Part shown: piece after piece, positions 1 to 11,499 of the stretch
Layout: each line of letters begins with the position of its first letter
How positions within the stretch are numbered: the stretch's first letter is position 1
Assembly: GCA_016584305.1 (NCBI GenBank)
Contig: JACEEZ010002722.1
Location: 111,001 to 175,000, forward strand
Direction: 5' to 3'
Source of the DNA: Chionoecetes opilio
Taxonomy: Eukaryota > Arthropoda > Malacostraca > Decapoda > Majidae
Length of the DNA: 64,000 bases
Position numbers and translations under genes: made by a program
The notes under the pieces: generated by a model
Databases searched by the model: none
Told to the model about the DNA's origin: nothing
The model's input: the letters and a program-made list of their open reading frames with translations, nothing else

Positions 1-3000
1 AATTTTTACCATTCCCGGGTAAATCCTTTCAAACCTTTAGCCCCTTTCCCTTTCTTTTTTTACCTCCCCTTAATTCTGGACTTTTTTTGGTCACAATTTT
101 TAAATTAAAAATAATTTCCAGACCCAAAATTTTTTTTGCCGAATTATGTTTAGGGTAAATTCAAAAAACCTAACCACCAAAAAAAATTTAAATTTTCCCG
201 GCCTTTTTCCGTTTAAAAAAACGACTTTTTTAAAAAAAAACCCCCGCGGGAAAAAAAAAAACTTCCCTCCAAAAGGGCCTTTCGACTGTTATTGATGACG
301 TCCCGAAAGGGACGGGCCCCCAGAAAACCTTTTCTGCACCTGTCGGCAAATTTTATGATGAGGCGATTGTACTTTGGTGTCAGAAAGTGAAAACGGCGCT
401 TGACAGATCTAGAGAAAAGATTCAATCTGACACCGAAAGAAATGACGCTGGTCGCGTTTAAATAGGGAAAAAAGAAAACCCCAGATTCATGGGCCTATTT
501 TTGAGGCCGAGTACGAGGGGGGGGTGAAAAGGGTTTAGCCCGAGCCTGGGTTCAAACAGGAGGACCTGGCACTTCTCCAAAACAATGGGTTTTGGGAAAA
601 AGGGTTAAAAACCCTGTGGTGTTGGGGAACACAATGAAGGGACCCTTTTGGGGAAAAACCTAAAGGTTTAGTTTTGGAGCTAAAAACAAAGTTTATTACT
701 CGGGAAAACCCCAAACTTTGCCCTTAAAATACAGATAGAGTTGGAAAAAAATGCCGGGGGGAAAAAAGGGAGAAAGTTTTGACAGCCCAAAACCACCACA
801 AAAGGGGCTCCCCACCACAGGGCACGCCCCCCCCCACAACTGGGTTTTTTCCCTTTGGGCCTTTTTAAGAGGGAAAGCCCCCACAGTCGTTTTGGGCCAC
901 CGCGGTGCCAGGGCCTGGCGTCCCCCGTTAACCCGGGCCACCTTTGGGTTTGGGGATAGGGGGTTGGACTGCAGTTTACTGCTTACGGGGGGGGGGCCCC
1001 CGTTTTTTCAAAAACCCAACTGCTCGCCCCCAAAACATATAGGGGTGTAACCCTACACACGCCACTCAAAAATTTTCTCGAAAAAGGGACAGCTTTTCTT
1101 GTGCAAACCCCTTAAAAAAAAGCAAAGGGATTGGGGTATACAAAAAGAATCTTTTCAAAACACCCCCAAAAATCTTCAAATACTATAAATTTTTCTCGTG
1201 TTTACGTGCCCTCCCGATCAATTTCGGGAAATGAGCCTCCCGTGGGGTTTCTCACCGAGCCTGAGCCTTTTGGGGTCTGCAAACCTTTGGGGGTTTTTGG
1301 GAAAAATCGGGGAATTTGGAAATTTTTGGGGTATACAAATGTTTTGTATCAAACAGAGACATAGTATCTGTCGAAAAACTTCAGCCAAAAAGTAGTTTCT
1401 GTTATTTCGTAAAAGACTTGCTAAAGCGTGCAATTAAAAAATTCCCAACTGTACCGTTAGAATGACGTCGAACGGGTCGCCGAGAACTATGCTGAACTGT
1501 CACAATGTATGTGGCGTTGATCGGTGTCAGACGAATCGGCGGATAAGGATCTAGGAACCGAGTCACGGAACCTGAAAGCAAATGACGTTCGAACGTGATT
1601 TAAAAAGGAAAACCATTGTGTGGGAATACATTGAGGTCGAGAAGGGATACAGGTTTAGGCTAGGTTCAACTCATGGCGCACTCCAAAAATTATTGAATAA
1701 CATAAGTTAAAATATGTGTGGGGGAAGCAGAAAGGTACACTTCACAACCACAGGTTTCAGGGACAGCAACGCATACTGGAAACCTTCTAGCATTAACTAA
1801 GTCAAGAGTGAAAAATCCGTGGTCGGAAGGCCAAAGTTGGCAGTCCACCTACACAGGGTCTGCCACGGGCAGGCCCAGTCTCCAACTGGTCCTGTCAGGC
1901 GTGGACGCCCACAGTCTTTGAAACACGCTGCTCTGCCGCCATCCTAAGCATGTGCCACCTGGATAGCTTTCGACCAAACTTTTCAAGGCAAGCTGTTTCT
2001 GCCCCAAACGTGCCAAGCATGTGGCATATGAAAAAACTTCAGAAACACCCAAATTTTCAGAAAGGAAGCGTTTTGTGCTCATAAAGATGGCTGATGTGCA
2101 GGAAGAAACCCGATGTAACACCAATTTCAAGCCTAGATTTATCTCTGGTAAACGTGCTGAATTCTGGAATTGATGACTTCCGATTGTTCGATATGAGCTG
2201 GCTGAGCTTGACAAACCTAGACGCGTTTTGAAAATGGGAATGAATTTGATCGGATTATTTAAAATCCGACGGCAAATAAACTGGAGATTTGATGATAACC
2301 GTCAAGCCCAAATTTTTGCATTAACAGAATGTTGAATGCTGACGATTACTTTAAAGAATCTCCAGACCCAAAATTTCTTCCGATTGTTTTACATCAAAAA
2401 ACTATCGCCAAAAAAAATTGATCTGGCAAAAATCCTCAAAACACTACTTTTAAATATGCGGAGAAAAGGGACGTCCCCAATCAGGCTGAGACCTGTTCAA
2501 GGTAGAATAGGATGTCTCGGATCATGTGACTATCGGAAATGTTGACAGTAGCGTGTACTGTTCAGCATGAATCTGACCTGAATAACAGCTAGGTGGAAAT
2601 GCGGAACGACACAAATGTGCTGGCCAGTACTTGAGGAAACGAGCGATTGAATGGGTTCATAGCTTGAGCACGTACAGGGATGGAAACCGGGTTACGCCAA
2701 GTATGGAAGGCCTGGAACCATAAAAGTGGATGTCAAATAAGGTTAACCAAATGCGGCACAACATAGTTTGGTACTTAGAAAACCGTCAGTTAGTTTTGGA
2801 CCAGCAAACTGTTACTCGAAACCCAATAGCATTGGATAAGCATAGATTGGAAAAGCGGGGGGGAAGGCAGAAAGTGTGACAGCCACACCAGGATTCACCT
2901 CCAGGGCACCCCACTCCAGCACGGCTGTACTGTCTGAAGAGGTTGAACAGTTGGTCTTGTAAGTGCAACCTAGCAGTCTGGATGTTACTGCTGTTCTGGT

Positions 3001-4900
3001 TGTTCTGAGTCACTGCTTAAGGGTGGGCCCATGAACACCTGCTCGCCGAACCACTTAGCGTGAACACCAACTCGCCCACAAACTTTTCTGGTGTACACGC
3101 TACTGCCACCAAAAGTGCACATGTGGCAATTATGCACACGAATTCTATTCAGAAAACCATAATTTAATACTAAATTAATCTTCGAATATTTAAGTATTTG
3201 TCATCTTGAATACCTCTTGCTGGGAAGGAGCCTCCTGATGGATCACCGAGCTGAGCCTGACTGCGGAAGACCTGAGCGTTTCAAAATCGGGGAATTTGCA
3301 GATTGTGCGTTTAAAACTGGTGATTGAAAATGTTGCGGTTATTTAGATACGGTGACTGGATACAAAAATGACGAATGTTGTAATATCGTAAATGATTGAT
3401 TCGATAACCGTAAACAACAAAAATTTAACCTGGCCATATCGACGATAAAATAACCCTCAAACAGGGTAACGTTTGCGAAAAAAAGTCTCCCAAAGGGCAC
3501 GCTGTTATGTACGTCAAATAGGAGCTCGGAACCGTTCTGACACTTCGGCAATATATGAGCGGATGTAACATCGTTCAACATGAACGTGCTGCACAGATGA
3601 ACGATGCTAATACTGAAACGAAAAAACCAATCGTCAGGTATCTATGGTGAACGACCCGTGTCAGGGATCCATGTTTGACCGAGGTAGAGGGAGATGAAGG
3701 TGTTCAAACTATGGTTTTAACAAGGTACGGCCATTTGCGGAATCAAAAGGATTCGAAATAGTTAAACATGTGTTGGATCGTGAATCAATGAAGGATTTGA
3801 AACATCATAGATTATTTTGAAACAGAAATCTTCATACTGAAAATACTGGCATGAACACGCAATAGAGCTGGAAAAAGGCGCGGGAAGCAGAAGGGCAGCC
3901 ACACACCAAGGTCTTCTGACACGGGCACACTCCAAATCGTTTACTTGTTGTTAGACAGGCTAAAGCCTCACAGTCTGTGGTCGCTCTGCAGCTGGTCCGT
4001 CTAACAGGGACGGTTAGTCTTACGTGGGTCACTGTTTCTAGGAGGCGTTTCCACACACTTCCCACACCTATGCATTATCACCTAACAGCCACTAAACTTT
4101 TCTCGAAAACAGCTGTCTTGCTCAAACATAAAGGATGCATATATGCAAAAAGAATCTATAGAAAACCAAATTTCAAGTAACCAATTTATTTTCAAGTCTA
4201 ATTTGATCATGGTTAGTGAGCCTCCTGATGGCGCGAATGAGCCTCCTGAACGTGCAAACTTGAGAGCGTTTGAAAAACTGGAATTCAGTAATTGGGATAC
4301 TTTAAAAACGCTGGGATTACAAATTTGATTGAGGATTTTGAATATCACGTACGGATGATTAGATTGCATTAAATCGGTGATATGATGAAATCGTTAGGTA
4401 TATATTGATTCTTCGTTATGGAAGTAGGTATATGAATGGTGGACCGATACTTTATGCAGTATGTACTGAGGGGATAGACATGCTGCGTAAACAAGTACCT
4501 TGTTAATAGTGTTATAGGAATCATCATATTTTGCACGATTGAGGTCCTTATATGCCCATTCTTACACGACCCAGTTTTATGCTATGACCATAGCTTTCCA
4601 CAGTCCTAGATTTGTCAGGGCTCTATGTTCTGAAGGACGTGAGTCACACTCCCTAGACATGGTTCAACATAATCTAGTAGTGCAGTTTAAACATGTTTTC
4701 ACAGGACAAGCATGCAACTTTGATATGAAGCTGTAATTTTTTATTTATTGTGGATCAGCTGAAAGCCTATGAAGAGAGGAAGGGAGGAAATTGCCTCCGC
4801 GGTTCTTTGAAGCATATGTTGAATTTTGTATTATCTCGGTAAATCATATCAAAACCTTCCTGATGTCACATCAATGCCCTTCTCTTATCATGATCGTACA
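1..4900. repeat. Diverged tandem array, unit about 1 kb
   Basis: Matching landmarks recur about every 1 kb. A GGGAAGCAGAAAG-like block followed by a CACACCA-rich stretch lies near 755, 1720, 2855 and 3870. A GAGCCTCC(T/C)GATGG-like block lies near 1228, 3228 and 4218. A TTTTCTCGAAAA-like block lies near 1072 and 4097. Copies are too diverged to set exact borders. The first ~1.4 kb is full of homopolymer runs and looks like low-accuracy sequence, so part of the divergence may be technical. No convincing gene is seen. Family unknown. Confidence 0.55.
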
Positions 4901-4961
4901 TCCCCTCCACCTCTTCATTTATCCCTGATGTGATGTCTTACTCTCCACTCATTTTGGCCAG

Positions 4962-7900
4962 GAATCAAAAGAAAACAAGGATTCAAAAGATGCGAAGGTC
5001 AAGTCTAAAGACATTAAGGAAGAAAAAGAGGAGGAAGAGGTCAAAATCAAGGAAGAAATAGAATTCAAGGAGGCAGATAAAATTAAAAAGAAAAAAGACA
5101 AGAAGGAGAAGGAGAAGAAAGAAAAGAAAGAAAAGGAGAAAAATGCAGGGCCAATGCACATCACTGCCAATGGCCAACCAGTTCCCTTGGATGAAGTGAA
5201 AGAGTTGGACAAGAATCATCCACTCTGGGATGAGGTATGGCTATATATATATCACACATATGTATGCAGTATGTTACACACACAAAAATTGATTATAGAT
5301 ATTCTGAACATATGTAATGACCCCTAGAAAAACGGATTTTTTTTCTACAAAAACTAGAGATTACCAATATAATAGATTTTACAGAAGTGATAAGCTTTTA
5401 CATCAATTAAATCTTTTTCCACAAAAGTATAAATTTCATAACAGAAAAAATGTACATTTGAGTCCTGAACATCTAAATGAAGCTATTGAAATATTTTATC
5501 ATGCTTTTTTTTCAGTGTAAAGAAAAGATGAGGCCAATGAAGAAGGCATTGAAAACACTTGACAATCCAAATGAAACTTTGACTCAAGAAGAACAGATAA
5601 TGCATACTCGTCGCTGCCTGGTACAAATTGGAGACCACATTGAACGTTGTCTGGAGACCATCAAGGATACAGAGGCAATACCGGAATGGAAGAGGTGTGT
5701 GTTCCAGTGCTTGCTTTGCCCATTCAATTTTGTCTTGATTAGTGAAATCCTACTGCCATTGTTGAACATTTTTAACTTAACAGTAGTGTAAACAAACAGA
5801 GAATTAAGATCTATCTTCATATGAGCTACTTCCACGTGTAAGTGAAAGAATGAATCCTAAATAATTCATGTAAAAGATTAATGGACTTGGAACATTATGC
5901 TAAATCTGGGTACAGTTATGAAACATTTTGATATTGGTTGCAGATGTATTTAATATATTTCAGTAACTTGACGAGAAAGGTGCAGGCACCATATATGAAC
6001 AATGTCCAGAAATGCAGTTAAAAGTTAAGAATTGTTGGTTATGATAACCACAAAATGTAATCATATGATTCAAACAATGTAAGGACAAATGTAATAGTAT
6101 TTTTCTCATCTTTAGAATAGTGTCATTGAAAATGTTCTGGGATTAGCAATTGATTAGATACAATCACTTATTTGGATTAAGTAAGATTTCCAAATCAGAA
6201 GTTATGGCACCAAAGTTAATTTTCAAACATTGAGTGATTCCCCGAACCCATATAAGAGAAGTTTGTATTGAATCTTCTAATCAAAGGATGGTTCAATTGT
6301 TTCCAATCACCAATCATTTGTGCTATCTGGCTTGTTCAGTGCATTGTGATATGAGAATCGTGTTAATGCACAAAAGTTATGATGACATTATGAATGGTAT
6401 ACATAACACTCCAATCCAATCCCTTTCCTGCAATTCCAGTGATTTCTAATCATTGAAAACGACCATCACATGAGGCACAACAGCCTCTGTAAGGTGTTTG
6501 CCTCATGGGTGTTCTATAATATGTTTTCTTTGATACATCATGTAGTATATGTGTGGTTTTATTTTATTTTCAGTCTCTTATGGCAGTTTGTATCAAAATT
6601 TACTGAGTATGATGCAAGAAGACTACACAAGCTTTATAAGAAGAATAAGAAGATTAAGCAAGAGAAAAAAGACGGAGATAAAGATGAAAAAGAAAAGAAA
6701 GAGAAGAAAGAAAAGGATCATGAAAAGAGGAAGGATCGAGATGAACGAGATAAACATCACTCTCAAAAGAGAAGATCTGATGAGGCGGGCAGCCTCAGCC
6801 CTTCCAAGAAACCTTATAACGGGTGGGAACAGAGGTTTGTTGTGCATGTTTGTGGGACGAGGCATCAAGCCAGTCAGATATTGCAATGGCTATAATCAAT
6901 GGCAAATATATAGTAGGGTTTCATTTGACCATCCCTACTTGCAATATGTGACTCAAAATATATAACTAAACAGCTTGAGAAGACCATTATTCACTCACAG
7001 GATGAAAGTGTAGTATGGTAAACTGCTTATGTAACTTAATGTCAATTTGTTAGAAAAAAAACTTGGAGCACTGGTATTCATTTTCTCTGCTGTTCTGTTT
7101 CTTTACGGTTTGTATTTGATATGAGCATGTATATACATTCATTAGGGTATCTTTATTTTCATGGAATTACACTCATATTCATTTAGATGTTTATTCATAT
7201 GTGTTTAACTCAGTTCTTTCACTAGAAGGTCAGAAAACTGTGCCTGGCCACTGATTGCTGCTTGAAACATCATTGTTCATTTTGTTACAGCATCATAGAT
7301 AGAGTCATAGGATAGAAATAGTTGGAAGCGTATCATCGGCCGTCTAACCTCATAAGATATTATGGGAAAATCTGACGTTAAACAGAAAGAAGAAGAAAAA
7401 AAGAAGAAATGTAGAAGATAGATATTTCACCAGAATCTCATGAATGCAATAATGAAGAATGACAATGAAATATTTGACATGTGATTTTTTCCTCTTTTGC
7501 TTACAGAGGTCGTGAATTGGATAAATGGGGTGAACGAGAAAAGAATAGGGACCGTGACCGAGACAAAGACCGTGGCGATAGACCTCGAGACCGTGACCGA
7601 GACCGTGACCGTTACTACCCAAGGAATCACGGTGGCCCGGGGCGAGATTGGCATAACAGTCCTGGCCCAAGAGAGTTCAAAGAAAGGTATTGATTTGTGA
7701 AATTTTACAATTTTGTAAATATGCTGTATTTTTCTATTTATAAGAAATGTGAAATAATCTCATCATTAAAGGGTACATTTCCCTGCCGCTAGAGTCACTC
7801 AGTCCTCTTGAATTTCAAGTGTGTAGAAGTACATTGCATATTGCAATATGCAATGTACTTCTACACACGAAATAATATATAAATTGTATTACGTAGTTTG

Positions 7901-8525
7901 AATTTGATAATCAGACAAATTACCAAAATCTAACTTGGTATACAAAGTATCTTGTAAACTCAGTAATTAAGCCTAAAGCAAGTAGTTTTTTAATCAAATG
8001 AATGAGCACTTTTGTCAACAAGTGCAGTTTAGTTCCAGACTTGATTTTTCAGAACCCTCTTTGCACATTTTTTTAGAACATTTGATGATGTACTGTATGA
8101 TAAAACCAATTTTGTTTATAATGCTGGATTTTTTTTCCAGTCGGTATCCACAAGATTACAACAAGAGGGATGGAGGCGGAGGCGGTGGCGGTGGGATATA
8201 TCATCGTGATAGCTATAAAATGCATGGCTACAGGAGTGGAGGAGGGGAGTGGGGGGGACGGCCACACCACCCCAAACATCCCAACTATGGCCCTCCAGGT
8301 GGTGCCTACGGTCCAGCATACTACCCTCCTCATCCCTCGGGTCCTGGTCATTACGGCCCGCCGCCTACTCAAGGGACTCAAATGCCTCACAGGCCGCCAC
8401 CATTTGGTGTACACCGGCAAGATTGGGGCCAAAAGGAGAGACCTGATCGGCCAGACAGATCGCAGCAAGAGTGGGGAAAAGATCGGTCTGATCGGCCTCC
8501 CTCCTATCAAAAAGACTACTCATAG
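4962..8525 (+). CDS. Chd1: CHD1 chromatin remodeller, C-terminal five exons (5' part outside recognised exons)
   Basis: Coding exons: 4962-5234, 5516-5694, 6574-6834, 7507-7686 and 8141-8525 (TAG). All junctions are AG/GT and phases agree, giving 425 codons. CHD1 is a nuclear SNF2-type nucleosome-spacing ATPase recruited to transcribed genes. The chromodomain and helicase exons are not in this window, where only repeats lie upstream. Exon 1 is Lys/Glu-rich and then reads HITANGQPVPLDE. Exons 2-3 carry the CHCT/DUF4208 helical domain: CKEKMRPMKKALKTLD, then RCLVQIGDHIERCLE, then LWQFVSKFTEYDARRLHKLY. The rest is disordered: Lys/Glu repeats, an Arg-Asp repeat in exon 4, and a Gly-run plus Pro/Gly/His/Tyr-rich tail in exon 5. 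This matches the end of animal CHD1 rather than CHD2 by overall order, though CHD2 shares the CHCT domain. Identity is strong; exon limits are inferred. Confidence 0.9.
7819..7868. repeat. Perfect 50-nt palindrome in the last CHD1 intron
   Basis: The two 25-nt halves are exact reverse complements with no spacer; the centre is TATTG/CAATA. It lies in the intron between the fourth and fifth exons here (7687-8140). In RNA it would form a long hairpin. It may be a tiny MITE or simply a palindrome. Confidence 0.9.
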
Positions 8526-9640
8526 GTGTATGGTTTACCTTTGTGATGAAAATATATTAATAATTTAAAAGTAGTGAGACATATAATCAAACCTCAGAAA
8601 AGAATGAAAATTGTTCATTGAAAGTCTGAGTTTCTGCATACTGTATTACCGAGACTTTACCATACAAGTAGATGGTGCTTTTTATACAAATAGAGAAGTG
8701 ATGAATATACACTGTACCTCATTGTCTTGATGAACAGGGCACTGGTGAGACATTTTGTCTCATTTTTTGGCTGTGACATGTACATATAATTTATGTCTTG
8801 AAGGACACATCTGTATATTTAGTGCTGTTTGTAGATACTATATTTAACAATGTGGTAAACTCTTTGTCCATATTGATATTCTCCTTTCATGTGACTATCC
8901 CAGCCCAGCTGTTTCTGAAGCAATATATTCAGTAAGTGTAACTAGTAATGTATGTAGTAGATTTATGATTCAATTGCATTCTATAATTTTTTTTTTAAGA
9001 TATTGATTGATACCATGCACATTTGTTACATAATTTATTATTTATTTTTCCCCTGTGAAACGCTCCACCCAATTATTTAGTAATTCTCATATTATTTGAA
9101 TTATCAATCGAGGTGAAACTTGGTTGCAGGGTTAGAAACATGTAGATGATTAATAATTTTTTCAAATATGTATTATTTTGTATTATTAAACAACTTTTTT
9201 TACTTTAATTTCTTTATTTAATTTTGTAATATTATATTTTTTATTAATTTCTATTTATTCATTATTATTATGTTTCATAAACTTTCTTTTAGGCAAAGAC
9301 CCTTTCCCAAACACCTGGGGTGGCACTTAACACAAAGCTTTCATAAACAGTGAAAAGAACTTGGATTTTTTTAACTTGAATTATTAAAGAACTTACTTAC
9401 AAGTAGTTGATGTTTTCATTTAAAGCTATATGGAAGCAAGCAATGAGTAACCAAATATATTTTTAGTTGTAACAGTAATTATTTTTCAAAGGGGACGCCA
9501 AATTTTGTGATGTTTAGTTACTTTATTTTGATGATGTAGTGCAGTGACTTTTTTTTTTTTTTTTAGAAAATTTTACATTATTTATTTGAAGATTCCTGTA
9601 ATATATTTTATCATTGTTATTTAGATAAACTATGAGGAAA
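8526..9640 (+). other. CHD1 3' untranslated and flanking region
   Basis: AT-rich DNA directly after the CHD1 stop with no coding potential. It contains T-rich stretches (9190-9270, 9548-9564) and several AT-rich candidate poly(A) signal contexts. The end of the transcript cannot be fixed from sequence. Confidence 0.5.
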
Positions 9641-10210
9641 AACCAAGAAGATAAATGAAGAGGCAGAATAGATTGCCAAGTCAATGGGTTACAGTCAAGC
9701 TCTATAATTCCTTTGGCTTACCTAGTACACCTGATTGGATATTTCAACATTACCAGCCAAGGCATTGAGTTCCAGGATTCTATACCATGTTTAGAGAAAG
9801 AAAAGATCTCGCCATACCATATTTAGGGGGGAAAAAAGTACTGAAGTAGTTTTAACCCATAAAAGGTCACATTAATTTATATCAGGGTATTCCTCCAGGT
9901 CACATTTTTTTTTGTCTCAAATAACAGAAAATTACTCCAGAAAAAGAAGAAGAAATTATTCTAACTCACTATGTTTAAAGATGTTTTTGGAAAGTATGTT
10001 AACGCAAGCTTAGAACCTCTACGTTGGTGGGAAGAGAAGGGTTGGGGTACGTCCTGTCTGTCTCTGTATCATTTGGTTGATCATAGCTTTAAACTTGTGA
10101 ATATTCTTTGCATTTAGTTATCCTCCAGGCCATTGTACACAACACACTGATATGGAAATTTGTACTTATTATCCTCCTTCAACCTTCAACCCTCTTTCTC
10201 TTCTTTCTTC
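9641..10210. other. Intergenic AT-rich DNA
   Basis: No gene, RNA or clear repeat is seen here; stops are frequent in all frames. Confidence 0.4.
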
Positions 10211-10330
10211 CAATGATGGAAATTTAACTTATCCAACCTCTCTCCATATTTCAGAAAAGCCAGACTAGGAATAAGCTTTATAGCCACTCGTTGTATTCTC
10301 TCAATCTTCTTAAGTCTCTTGTGTGGACAC
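10211..10330 (-). mobile_element. CR1/Jockey-like LINE remnant (RT C-terminal region)
   Basis: On the minus strand an open 40-codon stretch reads CPHKRLKKIERIQRVAIKL followed by IPSL and YGERLDKL. This is the pattern of the post-RT region of CR1/Jockey-type elements (lysine-rich, IERIQRVA, then a (S/G)YxxRLxxL box). No flanking RT motifs remain, so this is a fragment. Confidence 0.6.
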
Positions 10331-11045
10331 CAAGATTATAATACTCTTATAAATATATATGGTAGGGTGAATTATGACAAAAATTAACTTGAAAAACAAC
10401 CTCATCCATATTAACAAATTCATATTGATCTAAAGACCGATGTTCATTATGAGTTTGAATGTGGGATAGGCTACATTGGGTTCTATTCACATACTTTTCT
10501 TCATTTTTTTTTTTTTTTTTTAGGTTAGGATAAGTTGTATTCACCATTTTCTTTTTTATTTATTCGCGTTTTTACCCACATGTTCCCTGATCTTCATAGC
10601 CCACTATTAGGGGGTCAAGATTGTCATGATCATAATTATTATGGTTATTATTCATTTGCACAACAAATAATAAGTTTTGTTATCTTGTTGATGACATGAT
10701 ATAGATACCGAGGTTGGAGTGGAGAGAGCACTGTGTAAGAACACGGGTAGCAACAAAGAATTTGTATCATCCTTGGGTAGATACTTTTGTACATGGAGGA
10801 AGTGGAGAGAGTTAGCTGGACTGCTGGGGCGGCATTTTGGAAGGGGCTCTAAACTACACCCTCTTAGCGTCCTAAGACCGACTTAGTTATACCGGGCCAA
10901 GAAGATTACTAAGAAAGCATTTTCGGGCGTCATCTTAGCCTCGTGTAAGGGGACAGAAGGCCAACCCTTCTTAGTGCCACCTAACCAATCAGCGCGCGCG
11001 ACACAAGTCTGTATTTGGCGGGAAATACGTATACCACGCCGAGTG

Positions 11046-11495
11046 TGTCTCTCTCTCTCTCTCTCTCTCTCTTTCCCTTCTCTCTTTCCCTTCTCTCTCT
11101 CTCTCTCTCTCTTTCCCTTCTCTCTCTCTCTCTCTCTTTCTTTTCCCCCTTCTCCTCCTCTCTCTTTTCCTTCCTTCTCCTCTCTCTCTCTTTTTTTCTC
11201 TCTCTCTCTCCCTTCTCTCTCTTCTCTCTCTTTCCCCTTTCTCTCTCCCCTTTCTCCCTCTCTCCCCTTTTTTTTTCTTTCTATTATTTCTTCCCCCTCC
11301 TCTTCCTTCTTTTGAGTTGCCAGATATGTATTTCTGCTATCACAGTGCTGTACAGCCGGGGGATCTCTCTCTCTCTCTCTCTCTCTCCCCTCTCTCCCCC
11401 TCCCTTTTCTCCTGTCTCTTCCCCTTTTTTTTCTCTATTATTTTTTCTCCCTCCTCTTCCTTCCCCCCTTTTTCATCCCCCCCAACTATCATACC
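11046..11495. repeat. Imperfect (CT)n / pyrimidine-rich tracts
   Basis: Two CT-rich blocks (11046-11300 and 11364-11490) with CCTT interruptions are separated by about 60 bp of unique DNA. The Ser/Leu-rich reading frames here are artefacts of the repeat. Confidence 0.9.
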
Positions 11496-11499
11496 CCAG

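Noticed and set aside
751..1050. 99-codon plus-strand frame near the window start
   Set aside because: Homopolymer-rich, low-accuracy region inside the tandem array; matching copies do not keep the frame.
8073..8510. Minus-strand and alternative frames over the last CHD1 exon
   Set aside because: Shadows of the GC-rich coding exon; the plus-strand frame matches the CHD1 tail and splice phase.
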